DNA of 64,000 nt from Apostichopus japonicus (GCF_037975245.1 NC_092562.1:18560554-18624553), one strand, 5' to 3'. Shown: positions 49,826-60,958, numbered from the stretch's first letter. The notes: generated from the sequence alone by a model not told the origin. Made by a program: numbers and translations.

Positions 49826-51396
49826 AGATCTGTGTGCAACAGTTTTTCTTCAAGTTCTACGAAGCAGTTGTATGACCAATTGAAGAAACTCAAAAAGTTT
49901 GAAGTACAGTAAGTGTTAAATATTTCATTAAAGTGGGATTATATGCACTCCATAATCATGCAGTTACTGATACCAACCTCAGTGGTATACATTAGCAGTT
50001 ACAAGCAAAATTTTGTAGTGCTTAAGCAACTCTCAAAATTCAAGCAGAAGCAAATATTGATTAATATTAATGATAAAGGTGCTCTACCTGTTACCTATCA
50101 TCATCGCTCGGCCAAACGCTTTTAGATGTTTCGCTACTTGTTGCAAACTTTTGTTGTGCTATATAGTAATGATATGTATACTTTCAATGGTTAAGCACTG
50201 CATTTAAAGAAAAAATTATTGAAAAATGGGATCCAGTCCTTCTGGTCATATCATTGTTTGTAAGTTTATCGCCCTAAGCCTTGCCTTGTCATGAATTTTA
50301 CTTTCTGTGATTGAGTGCTTGAACTGTTGGCCCGTCCTGCCAGAAAATTTGAATCTAACACTGACTTACGTCGAGACGTGACCTTAGTGCCGCACATAGG
50401 TCACACTTGATCAGATCTCACTCTAAGCTTGGACTTGATACAATACACAGGAATGCGTACAGACTTCAATAGGCTATCAACTTGCCATACTGTATATCTG
50501 AATACTCGCATGCTCAAGGAGGATCAGATCCCACACTTGGGGATTCAAGTTGCTATACTCTGAATAATCGCATGCTTAAGGAGGATCAAGCAGACCCCAC
50601 AAATGAGGTGATCAACTTGCTAGTCTGAATCTCACATGCTCAAGTAGGACGAGACCTACAAGGGCGATCAACTTGCCAAAGTTTGCATTCTCGCATGCTC
50701 AAGGATGATCAGACCCTACAATTTGGGTGATCAACTTCCTATAGTATAAATTATTGCATGGTTAAGGAGGATCAGACCCACAAGGGCGAACAACATGCTA
50801 GTCTGAATATACTCCATACATGCTCATGTTGGATCAGACCCACAATTGGGGGATCAATTTGCTACAGTCTGAATGCTGGCATGCTCATGGAGGATCAGAT
50901 CTGCATTTGTGGCAATAAACAATATTGCTAGTCTAAATGCTTCACCTTGTTATTACCGAATGCTGCAACATACATTAATTTGAAGTACCCATTTTGTAAT
51001 GATTTTCACAGTAATATTTACTTTGTATTTAATTTCTGTAACTTTGAAGCAATGCTTACTATTCATGCGTCCTTTTTTTGCAGGCTGAGTTACCTCAATG
51101 ACGTTCTTGTCTCTCATGCTGTGGACCATCTCTACCACCTTGTCACAGGTTGCACCGAAACAGAAGCTGAAGCAGCCTGTAGTCAACTTCGCAAAAGCTT
51201 ACCAAAGTAATGATCCTGATGCACAATTATCTTTTCAATATGATATGTGGTGTAAACATGCATTTTTTAGCTTGAATGTGGTTACTTATTAACTTCTCTA
51301 TTTAGTCAATAATTTTAAACTTTTATGTATAGGTATAGGTTGGTGCCAAGGGTCAGAGCATTTCACCAGGATATGAAGGGAGGCTATCCAAGCTGA
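49826..51396 (+). CDS. Unknown multi-exon reading frame inside the Ginger-like element, partial
   Basis: Three exons join in one open frame with good splice sites: 49826-49908 (acceptor CAACAG, donor GTAAGT), 51084-51206 (acceptor TTTTTTTGCAG, donor GTAATG) and 51333-51396 ending in TGA. The frame reads RSVCNSFSSSSTKQLYDQLK, then LSYLNDVLVSHAVDHLYHLV and TETEAEAACSQLRKSLPK, then YRLVPRVRAFHQDMK. The phases fit at both junctions. No family is recognised. It may be the C-terminal part of the transposase gene, an accessory protein of the element, or an unrelated captured gene. A possible earlier exon ends at the GTAAGG at 49749. The 5' end is not defined. Confidence 0.45.
50470..50940. repeat. 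Minisatellite of about 65 bp units
   Basis: About seven imperfect units built from CGCATGCTCAAGGAGGATCA, GACCCACAA and GATCAACTTGCTA. It lies in an intron of the reading frame at 49826-51396. Units vary by indels, so it is not a recent array. It is not a CRISPR array: the spacing is irregular, and no constant repeat alternates with unique spacers. Confidence 0.8.
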
Positions 51397-52439
51397 ATAT
51401 GATGAGGTTGGAGATGATCAGGTGTTTGAGTATAACAACCAGTGGTTAAGACAAGAACTTGATAATTTATGATAAAAAGGTTTCTTTCTTTCATGCATAT
51501 CGTTATTGTTTGTCCCCAGCCCCACTGATAGACAATTCCAGAAAAAAATCCTGCTTAAAGTGTAAGTATGTTTATATGTGCAAGATAGATTAAAAACAGC
51601 AAGCAACAAGAAAAACAAAGCATAAATGCCGTCAGATAGCACTTTTTGGAACCGACAAGTGTCCTTATATTAAACAATATTTAATTCACACATTCCCTCT
51701 GCTCAAACCACACTAGATTGGTTTCAATTCAATTCATAACCCCCCCCCCCCCCTCCCTCACACACTTCCTCCCCCTCCATATATATCAATGGGTCTGTTT
51801 TTCTCCCCCTGGCAAGGAGAAAATGTGCACACAATTAGTATACTAAATAGAATTAGTAATTCTATTATCTTATAATGCATAAATAATGTCATTGTAAGGT
51901 TGAATCAAGAGCAATGTTCCCAGAGAACTCCAGTCAGAATGATAGGTATAAGTAAATCCTGGGATTGTTTTTGTTGATTGTGAAGTTCAAAGGACTCTAA
52001 GGTGACAAAATTCTAACAAAAGTCTCACATAACAAGCATATATTTTACCACACGTTGAAATTAAGTTGTTGTATTGGTAGTTGTAATCTATAAACTCGTG
52101 TGTCACATCCAGGACAGTAAATGGCAGTTAGTTCGTCTTTCTTCAGGTAAATGGAATTTTTACATTCACCATCTAATTTGTTAAATTCTGTTCTGCTATG
52201 CTTTGCTTTGGTCACACGAGTAGGTACTAATTAACAGAAAACTGGCTAAAACAAGCAGAACAATTATCTTTCCAAGATGAGGGAAGCAAGCTCACTTGAT
52301 ATAGCATACATTCATTGTTAGTTCTAAGCATAACCTTAGAGTCGTGACGGTATGGGTTAGAAAAATATGATTTGTCATATTGCGTCATCTCAATATCAAT
52401 GCTTAATTTGTTTGCTGATTTAATAAACCTATGCGTTAA

Positions 52440-52880
52440 TACTTGTGTGTGCGGTATGACACCTGGCTTCAAACACGCTATCTCAAGAAGGGAAGCTTGG
52501 AAAATGTAAGATGTATGTGAATCATATTGATTATATCCTATATTTTTGGGGTGGATGTCAAAGGGTAAACAGGGTTCAAGTTGTGAAAACCTTGTAAAAA
52601 TTATAAGTTCAAGAAAGGAACCTGAACAGATATCATATTTAGTCTGTAAGTATACCACATGGCTAAAAGGGGCCTTTGTTATTGTGGAGATTAACAGTGG
52701 TCAAATTTTGTAAACCTTTAAAACTTGATATCTCAAGATGAGGAAGCTGCAGGAAATCTCATATTTACTGTAGTATGTATCACATTGAGTGAGTACAAGC
52801 AGGCTATCAGTGGTCATTTGTGTCAGCATCTGTCATTGTGAATGTACTGTTTGTCACTTCTTGCTGTATTACTAAGATCA
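52440..52880. repeat. Dispersed AGGTCA-type repeat, second copy
   Basis: Same family as 47640-48081 and 49061-49290, with ATCTCAAGA, AAGCTTGG, AGATATCATATTTAGT and CATTGAGTGAGTACAAG words. More diverged. Confidence 0.6.
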
Positions 52881-53045
52881 AGTGTGTCAGTATGTCCCAT
52901 TCATATGAAATGATACTCATGTTGGATCATAGAAACCACAGTCTGGTTTATGCATACATGCTACTTGACAGCTGTCCTCATATGCCATTCAAGTATATCA
53001 AGGCAAGTAACAACTGGGATATAGTTTCTTTATCTGTGATGCATT

Positions 53046-53663
53046 ATGCAGTTGTTGCAACTGAATAAGCGTTTTCGTAGAAAAGGTCTTGTATCATGTA
53101 AGTTAACTAAAAACTCAATTAAAGATGCAGAAGTAGAACGCACTCATCATACAGTATATCTAGGTGTTTGTATTGATGACAAACTCAGTTTCACTGGTCA
53201 TATAAGCAGAATACTTAAACGGGTGTACTTCATAGTCTCAACTCTATCGTATATAGTTCCATATTTTCATGTTGATGTAAGGAAAAGAGTTTTTACTGCC
53301 AATATCTTACCACACCTAATATATGCTGTTTCTGCTTGGTATCACGTTTTACTGATTAAAGATAATAAGAGATTTTTTTTTTTAAAGTATTGTACTAGAA
53401 TTTTTAATATAGATTTTAACTTTCTTAAGAGTACTGTAAACAATGCTGCTAAAAATGAGTTCATTAGAAGTGTAAATTGCATACAGAGAAATGACAGACA
53501 TTCTTTGCATACCGAACTTAACTCTCTACTTCGAGAAACTACTAAGTATAATCTGAGAAACAAAGCAATAACACCAAAATTCAGAATTAATGTGTATAAA
53601 AATAGTTTTATTTATCGTGCTGCTATTTATTTACAAAATGGTAATCTGGATAATTTATTGTAG
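53046..53663 (+). pseudogene. Non-LTR retrotransposon (LINE), 3' end of the reverse transcriptase ORF
   Basis: A 205-aa open frame that matches the region after the reverse transcriptase palm of CR1/L2-type LINEs: YLGVCIDDKLSFTGHI, then a KRVYFIVSTL helix and PHLIYAVSAWY. The catalytic motifs are absent because the copy is 5'-truncated, as usual for target-primed insertion. The tail after the stop is a TATATG-type microsatellite (about 53685-53735), like the simple tails of such LINEs. It is nested in the Ginger-like element. Clade assignment is tentative. Confidence 0.75.
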
Positions 53664-55199
53664 ACAGCTGCACTTGTACGTTTTGTATATCTATATATGT
53701 ATATGTGTATATGTATGTGTATATGTATGTGTTAGGAAAAGGTGGGCCAAATATGTAGACAAAAGCAAGAGAAATGTTAACTGATACCAAGTTGTCTGAA
53801 TTGTGTACAAATATGATTTCACTGGCTTCAGCTTGCATTTCCCAATTAGCCCTAATTCATTTTTTTCTTTTCCAACATTTGAACAATAGTCATTGAGATA
53901 CTTTGACTAACACTAAACAATCTGAGTGTAGTAGAGCTGGTTTTCACACAGCCTCCTTTCCCAGTATTTATGTTAAGCCTGATACTTAGTGTGACCAGCA
54001 GCATGTCATTTGAAGGTAGTCTGTATAGGCCACAAAGTTGTATTGTGACATCAAGAAGTACTTTCCTTGAAGTCTTTATAATCTCCAAATTTTTCTCAGA
54101 CATTTTAAAAGAACATGCAAAAGGACAGAATGTCCCAGTGAGGTAAATTTCCTACAGGTGGTACAAAAGCAGTTTAATAATTTTGACCATAGGTGACCAT
54201 ATTTTAGTATCTGGCATATTTGAAGCCAATGCAACATAACTTTCAGCTGATTTTTGTTGAAAATAAATGATATAGCTTAGAGGCCTTTATGCCCATTAAC
54301 AATACATCGTAGCAACGTTTTTGGTGTTTATCAATACCAGTTGTGCATGGTGAGATATTCGTTTGGAAATACCTTCCATAATGAATAATGCACTGCCTGA
54401 CTGTGCAGGCAATATATCATGATTCGATCGTTGACATGTCATGAACACACGAAAACACCCTACAAAAACCCTCTGCTCCTATACCATATGATTTTATATT
54501 GCTTCCCAAGTACCATTTCCAACCAGCTAGGCATTGCCCAATCTTAAAATATATCACATGAAAAGGAATTCCCAAGTATTTTTCACCATGGTTCATATTC
54601 ATAGCCTGTCGATAATTGGATTAACAGTAGTCTACCTTTAATTGATTGCCTGACCAACAATCATTGCTAGGCTACAACTGTGGACGCCAAAGCATGGTTT
54701 ACTTTGATTTATGTAACCTTTTTTTTCCATGTGAATGTCATTTTGTCTTGAGATCCCCAAGATTTCAAAAGTTACTAGATGTGAGGCTATCTGTTATTGT
54801 CAATGGTTTTCAAGCATTAGTATTTAAAGTAGAAGGGAAATTGGATGATTTTCTATAAAACAAAGTATTTGAAACAGCTTGTACTAAAAATAAAGAAACA
54901 GATACAGTTGTTCTATGTCACAATAGACGTAGGATGTTGCACGAGTCTTGCAGCACTTTTGTCATTTTATAGAAATGTATTTATCTAATGCAGCAGAGAA
55001 CATGAAGGAGAATTAAATTTGCAATAAATTTTAAATTAAATTGATATTTCCATTCATTTGTGTCTGTCCAAATAGTATCATGCAAGAAATCATTAATGAC
55101 CATATATTTCAGCCGTTCATCATGTAGTGAAATTGGTCTAAGTTCCCCTATAAATCTTATAAATTTGAAAGGGCATACTCCAAAGAGGCCTTGCTGTCC

Positions 55200-55443
55200 T
55201 GATGTTTTTGCACTACGTTTCCATGCAGAAGAGCTTGTAGGACACATTTATCCGTACTATTCTCTCATCCTGTCCGCGCGGACAGAAAATCACCACACAC
55301 GGACGTTTTTTCCTAGTTAATAGTGTCCGTCCGGACAGATAATACTGTCCGCCGGACACAATTCCCCCCGAGAAAGTTGTCCTACGGACACAATTCCCGT
55401 GGAATAGTGTCCGTGAGACGCCCGGACACTATTCCCTGTCACA
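55200..55443 (-). repeat. Right end of the Ginger-like element with nested palindromes
   Basis: Carries short palindromes TGTCCGCGCGGACA (55271-55284), TGTCCGTCCGGACA (55324-55337) and TGTCCGCCGGACA (55347-55359), plus several GTGTCCG words. The left end (41247-41400) has the same GTGTCC theme with fewer palindromes. These are candidate transposase-binding sites. Confidence 0.65.
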
Positions 55444-55690
55444 GCATAAGGTTATATCAACAAGCTCCAATATTTTAGATTCTACATTTACAAAACCCAT
55501 TACATTAAAAACGTGTAATCGACGCGGGATTTAGCATCAAGACCCCCATTTAATTCCGGATTTGATGCCAGCATAAGGTCATATCAACTAGCTTCAATAT
55601 TTTAGATTCTACATTTGCAAAACCCATTACTTTACAAAGTGAACGTGTAATCGACACGGGATTTAGCTACAAAACCCCCATTTAATTTAA
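55444..55690 (+). repeat. About 123-bp satellite units, right part
   Basis: Continues the unit cut at 41246, then one more unit. Words shared with 40977-41246: CATAAGGTTATATCAAC, TTTAGATTCTACATTT and GTAATCGACGCGGGATTTAG. Confidence 0.85.
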
Positions 55691-55740
55691 AGAAAAGAAA
55701 AAACTCATTGTCATAATCATTGAATTCAATCCACGTAACA

Positions 55741-55826
55741 GTTTCTTTATATATATAAAGATATAGATATAGATAAAGATATATATATATATATATATAT
55801 GTGTATATATATGTATATATATATAT
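55741..55826. repeat. TA/GATA microsatellite
   Basis: Mixed TATA and GATATA repeat between the satellite and the duplicated segment; the second copy of that segment is also preceded by a TA repeat. Confidence 0.85.
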
Positions 55827-57003
55827 AAATCCTTGTTGAATAATTGAAGTCAACAATGCAAAAACAACTCCAGAGATCAAAATGATCCAATGAAAAATGA
55901 AAATTAACATTAGGTCATTTCATTACAATAAATCAATACAATTCAATATAATATAATAATTCAAATTTTAGAATGAAGACAGCTTTACTGGTGATAATTA
56001 GCTTCAGTGACAAGAGTCTCAACATAACATATGCAGACACTTTTGATTAACAAACAAGAGCCAAAATAAGTGTCTTACAATAGGGTATCGATTATTATTG
56101 GTTTTATCGAATTGACAGATTTGGTTTCTCGCCGTTAGTACAGCAAATTCCAATGAAATTTGTTTCAAACTGTTGTGACTTAAATGATAAACACAGCAGG
56201 AGCCTTTACTGCTTTCTATTGTATAAACTTGTAAGTATCTTGTTGAATGTTGTGACTTATAACAGTGACTGTTATTCAACAACTTGCTAAACTTTTTTTT
56301 TTCTTGTTTACTTCTTTTTAAAGTCTCTTTTCTTATATTCCAATGTGGCATATTCATTCCACTATTAAGAAGGGAAAATAAACAAAACTCTCTAAGAAAA
56401 ATATGTTGTGTGAATATTGTGTGTTGAAAACTAAGTCTATTTTAATAAATAATTTGGAAAACTGGCAATGAACAGTCACATAACAACAAGAGAACAGCTA
56501 GAGTAAAAAGGATTTATTCTCTGAAAGAAGGAAGATTGTCCTGATGATCAGATATACACATTTTAATGAATCACCCATGGTACAATGTTTGCAATGTGCA
56601 TCGTGTAACAACAATGTATCATGATGATATATTGATCTAAAACTAAGCTGATTAGTAAAGCCTGTGAATTTGACTTTAACTATTATTTGAGTTTCATCCA
56701 AATGAGCATCACATTAAAAGTAGACTGTCAATTTTGCTTTATTAAACATAAAAGTTTGTACTGATAAGAAATTAAATTTCACATTAAAGAATCAATGGAG
56801 GTAAAGTGATAGAAATGAACAGTGTATCCAAGGTATGCTCTAGTGGCCCCAAATATGCAATATATTCAAATATGGTCACTTTAGGTCAGAATTCTCAATG
56901 GAAATTGTTCTTGATTTATTTTTGTCGAGAAAGCTGAGATCCAGCCAAGGTCTTTGAACAGAATGGGCACTGTGACAATCTCTGAGGACCTCCTTGTCTT
57001 TGC
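55827..57003 (-). repeat. 1.18-kb direct repeat, copy 1
   Basis: Matches 62822-64000 base for base with scattered differences (several percent by eye), same orientation, about 6995 bp apart. Read on the minus strand it comprises a short coding exon and a long AT-rich non-coding tail. The minus-strand 67-aa frame at 56498-56701 is present in both copies but differs by two amino acids, so it is probably not under constraint. Confidence 0.9.
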
Positions 57004-57019
57004 TGAAGCGGTTTATGAG
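56916..57019 (-). CDS. Terminal exon with CPFC zinc-finger-like motif, copy 1, partial
   Basis: On the minus strand an acceptor (TAATTTACAG) at 57022-57020 is followed by 33 codons and a TAA at 56918-56916. The translation includes HKPLQQRQGGPQRLSQ and CPFCSKTLAGSQLSRQK. CPFC looks like the first half of a zinc-binding finger. No upstream exons are visible before 57.9 kb, so this copy may be orphaned. Copy 2 at 63916-64000 has one change over 85 bp, and it is synonymous. Family not identified. Confidence 0.45.
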
Positions 57020-57659
57020 CTGTAAATTAGAAGTAAAAGAAATTTCGAATTGCACTTAAATCAGGGTTACAAATGCATTGGTAACACACACGGTCACCAC
57101 AAACTGCCAAATTACATTCACTGTACACAGAGCCAATCATTACTGATATAGACATTGATGTCTTCTTTAATTAAAAAGAAATATATATTTCAATAAATTC
57201 AGACGAAGACACTTTCACACCTTTCACGAAGTGTTCCCAGAACATTCTTCTTTCATCAGATTCTGGAGTAAATTTTCCTGTGGTGTATATGATAACAGCT
57301 TAAATTACTTATGAACTCTGGTTGGATTATTCATCAACATTAGCCATATTGTGGTCCAGAATGATTTAAGGGACAAGGAGTTTTACAGTGTAGTTAGTCC
57401 AGGCTTGTCCATTGTGTGTGTTTCATCACTTGATTTCACATTGCAAGTAAACCAATATGACATGTGAGTGACAGATTAGCAATGTTGTGTAGCAACGGTA
57501 AGTAACGATAAAGTGTATGAATAATACAGGCTTCTACATTTTAAAGGAAAAACAAAATACTTAATTTCTGTTTTACTACACTAAGCTTTTTCAAACTTTT
57601 ATTCTTGCTGACCCCAAAAAAAACTCGAATGGCAATTAAAGGGTGTGAAGACTCGCGCA

Positions 57660-57832
57660 AAAAGAAACGTATAATGCCGGTAATCTGACATAGTTTCGAA
57701 TGGGGTGTAACAGAAGTGTTAGACACCACCATCGATGCCAGAATATACACACACAGCTTGCTACCGTCGGTAATAAGACGCTAGTGTACACTCAGTGTAT
57801 ACAGCTGCGGTCAATACCCACGGCATAGTGTA
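57660..57832. repeat. Dispersed repeat shared with 4870-5042
   Basis: Second copy of the unclassified ~170-bp repeat, same orientation. Confidence 0.65.
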
Positions 57833-57879
57833 TAGACGATACAGCGATTGACATCTCAGGTCCAGCTAAAGATAACAAG

Positions 57880-58230
57880 GTATCACATTTGCAAAACCCA
57901 TTACTTTATTAACGTGTAGTCGACGCGGGATTTGGCCACAAAACCCCCCTTTTAAATCCGGATTTGACCCTGAAGCCAATGCCAGCATAAAGTCATATCA
58001 ACTAGCTTCAATATTTTAGATTCTACATTTGCAAAACCCATTACATTAAAAACATGTTCGACGCGGGATTTAGCAACAAAACCCCCTTTAAAATCCGGAT
58101 TTGATGCCAGCATAAGGTCATATCAACTAGCTTCAATATTTTAGATTCTACATTTGCAAAACCCATTACTTGACAAAGTGAACGTGTAATCGACGCGGGA
58201 TTTAGCCACAAAACCCCCATTTAAATCCGT
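57880..58230 (+). repeat. About 123-bp satellite, three units
   Basis: Three tandem units of the family seen at 40977-41246 and 55444-55690. Its right edge leads into AATCCACGTAGATATAG, an edge also seen near 55730, suggesting that satellite and neighbouring sequence were duplicated together or belong to one element. Confidence 0.85.
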
Positions 58231-58282
58231 GTTTAAAGACAAGAAAATACTCATTGTCTTTATCATTGAATTCAATCCACGT

Positions 58283-58371
58283 AGATATAGATATAGATAT
58301 AGAAATAGATATCGATATAGATATAGATATAGATATAGATATAGATAAAGATAAAGATATAGATATAGACA
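58283..58371. repeat. (ATAGAT)n microsatellite
   Basis: Imperfect ATAGAT/GATATA repeat; open frames on both strands across it are artefacts. Confidence 0.9.
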
Positions 58372-58417
58372 TCAGGCGCGTATCCAAGGGGGTGTTGGGG
58401 GCGCACGCCCCCCGGAT

Positions 58418-58526
58418 AAGAAAAGAGGAGAGGAAAAAAAGAGAAGAAAAAGGGGGAAAGAGGGGGGGGGGGAAAGAGGAGGAGGAGAGGAAGGAAGGAA
58501 AAGAAAAAAAAAAGAAAGAGAGAAAA
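58418..58526 (+). repeat. 109-bp homopurine tract
   Basis: Uninterrupted A/G on the plus strand over 109 bases, with a poly-G block in the middle. Such tracts can form intramolecular triplexes. The overlapping long frames (a Lys/Glu/Gly-rich one on plus, a Phe/Leu/Ser/Pro-rich one on minus) are compositional. Confidence 0.9.
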
Positions 58527-58964
58527 CGGAGAAAAGGAGGGAGTAAACTAAAAACTGCCAAGACACCGGGAAGAGAAAGAGGAACAGTGACATCATTACA
58601 GCGCTGATCCCTATTATATACACATGGCCGGGTAGCCAGTGAAGGATCGAGGACTTCGGAAGGGGCGTGGGCCTCACCCTACCCCTTACACTGACAACTC
58701 CATTTTTGACGTTTCTATTTTTCCTCTCTCACTAATGTATCTATATAAATACTATATATGGTCTATCATAACGCGTGTGTGTGTATGGACGCCTTAAACA
58801 ATTGTGCTATGAAACCAACTGTGGGTGGTCTCGAACTCGACCGAGCCGTCGGGGAACATGACGCATTTCGGGAAGGGGCGACAGCCCCCCCCCCCCCCCG
58901 AGCATATTTTTTTTATGATATCGCTAGTAATTTCAAAATAGAAAATGCTTTGATGCAATTTACA

Positions 58965-59075
58965 AGGCATGGGAAGTGTCATTTCCAGCGATCTGGGAGG
59001 TATTTTCGGCCAAAACTTTCTTGTACGCTTCGCGCCAACTCGTGGTGGCGCTACGCTTAGATAGTTTGCCTACAG
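58965..59075 (+). repeat. Shared CTTGTACGCT / GGTGGCGCT module
   Basis: Same module as inside the hAT-like MITEs at 19298-19751 and 48090-49052, and at 60115-60225. Preceded by a poly-C tract at about 58886-58899. Probably part of another, disrupted hAT-like MITE. Confidence 0.65.
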
Positions 59076-59215
59076 ACTTCGCCCCTCCCTTGACAAATTA
59101 TTCGCTGCGCACATGTTCGAATTTGTAAAGCAAACAGCAGATATCACATCATTTCAGTCGGCATGAAAATGGCGGTTCCAGGATGAACAGCCTAAAAACT
59201 GTCGATGTGTGTAGT

Positions 59216-59613
59216 CATAGGAACCCGATTTGATTTGGGGGGCTGTGATGACTTGCCCGATAAATATAACCTAAAATTTTCGCGCGCGTTCAACAACTTA
59301 ATATCAATTATCATGCAAGCATCGGTTATTACATCGCATACCATCGTGTACCGTACGGTCCGTGGAAATTGCGCAGTATACCGCGGGATGTTAATGCAAA
59401 CAACGAAATGTCTTATGTAGATGGAGAAAAAGCATGCAGGTCCAATTATGTCAAATTCTCTTTTACATTAGTAATGGCGAATTAGTCGACCAAGCTTAGA
59501 ACTTTATTTTAATTATCAAGGAGATATTTTTTTTCATTTCCTTTAGCTATGCATAATTGCAATTTATTTTTCTTTCAGGAGGAACCCCCCCCCCCCCGCC
59601 TCCTACGCCTATG
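59216..59613. mobile_element. hAT-like MITE, 398 bp, with perfect 8-bp target duplication
   Basis: Begins CATAGGAACCCGATTTG, ends TCCTACGCCTATG. TGTGTAGT is present on both sides (59208-59215 and 59614-59621). The left end resembles the element at 48090 (GGGGGGC and TTGCCCGA words at matching positions). No coding capacity. Confidence 0.8.
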
Positions 59614-60114
59614 TGTGTAGTGTTCGGTTTCGGCAATGTCTGGTATTATTTCATTTCCTTCAATTAAGTTTAAAAATAATTGTTATAAGAGGGTTTAATA
59701 TTTCTACACCAATAAATTAACTGTGTCTGAGTTTTCGAAAATTTCCTTACCAACATTCTTCATCATATTTCCCTCTACTCGTGTAATTTTGACCGGTCTG
59801 TTAGGGGTTCAAGGAGGTTTTTCTATATTGGTTGTCCATAGATGACATATTTTTCAACATTATGGGTATGTTTTGAAGTGAATTTTCAAATTCTGAACGA
59901 ATAATGGGCTGAAAAACCTTGAAAAGTGGGGCTGTCGGGTATTGTGGGTCGCGACGTAGAATCACCTACAAAAGCAATGATCCACAGGAATATGCGATGA
60001 GTTCGAACATGATTTGTGACTGAAGAAAATCTTTAAAAAGTTTATGGATGGAAAAAAAAACTATTGGAAAATACTTGGTTCTCAGGCAAAAGTGTACATC
60101 TGGTTGGTCATTTT

Positions 60115-60260
60115 CAAGCCCAAGAAGTGCCATTTCCGGTGATCTGTGGGGTATAAAAACCAGATTTTTCCTTGTACGCTGCGCGCCAACCAATGGTGGC
60201 GCTCCGCTTAGATAGTAATTCGCGCCCCCCGGATAGAAAATCCTGCATACGCCCCTGGAT
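60115..60260 (+). repeat. Shared module and element end
   Basis: Another copy of the CTTGTACGCT / CCAATGGTGGCGCT module, followed by a C-rich segment and CCTGCATACGCCCCTG. An opposing CAGGCGCGTATCC occurs at 58372, so 58372-60259 may be a larger disrupted element in the GATATA microsatellite, but the flanks do not give a clear target duplication. Confidence 0.5.
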
Positions 60261-60284
60261 ATAGATAGATATAGATATATAGAT

Positions 60285-60838
60285 GAGGTTCGAAACCGGT
60301 AAGGAAGGTCGTAATTCCACTTTAAGCGTATGTCACCTGTATCGAACAATAATAGTTCTGTTTTTTTGTGACATATTTTGCCTTACTCTAGAGATCAAAC
60401 ATGATGCTAACCAACTCGAAAATCATTGTGATTCCTAAAGCCGGATCTCGAAAGAGATACTTTGAACAGACTTTATGTTAATGCAATGGAGGTAAACGAC
60501 AAAGGCAAATGAAACTATATAAATGAAAATCGTAATGAGTTGGAAAATCAAGAACAGTGAATAAACTTTCAGCCTCCACCGGGATTCCAACCACGGGCCT
60601 CCCGCTCTGTACGCGGACACCCTAACCACTAGGCTATGGACGCTGATTGTATGTCCAGAGGTTCAAAACCGGTAAGGAAGGTCGTATTTCCACTGTAGGC
60701 GTTTGTCACCTGTATCGAACAATACTAGTTCTGTTTTTGGTAACATATTTTGCCTTACTCTAGAGATCAAACATGATGCTAACCAACTCGAAATCATTTG
60801 TGATTCCTAAAGCAGTCAGTTCAAAGTATCTCTTTATA
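60285..60838 (-). mobile_element. tRNA-derived SINE, tandem units
   Basis: Reverse-orientation copy of the family at 26525-26965. The body with TAAGGCAAAATATGT and CCTTCCTTACCGGTTT occurs twice (about 60290-60480 and 60660-60830), with a tRNA-like head and TTCACTGTTCTTGATTTTCC between. Tandem arrangement as in the 26-kb copy. Confidence 0.75.
60572..60643 (-). promoter_or_regulatory. tRNA-like SINE head with A and B boxes
   Basis: Minus-strand A box TAGCCTAGTGGTTAGGG and a degenerate B box GGTTGGAATCCC. Acceptor ends GCGTCCA and TGGAGGC pair poorly; not a functional tRNA gene. Confidence 0.7.
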
Positions 60839-60839
60839 A

Positions 60840-60927
<88 letters not shown>
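60838..60927. repeat. (TA)n microsatellite
   Basis: About 90 bp of TA at the left border of the Penelope-like element. Confidence 0.95.
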
Positions 60928-60930
<3 letters not shown>

Positions 60931-60958
60931 ATAATATACTTAACTAAACTATCATCAT

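Noticed and set aside
50470-50940. CRISPR-like array
   Set aside because: Repeats are irregular, with no constant repeat and unique spacers of fixed size, and the window is from an intron-containing eukaryote.
56498-56701. 67-aa protein conserved in two copies
   Set aside because: Both differences between the copies change amino acids, while the neighbouring exon has only a synonymous change; best read as 3' non-coding sequence.
58202-58677. Long low-complexity frames on both strands
   Set aside because: They translate the ATAGAT microsatellite and the homopurine tract; compositional open frames only.
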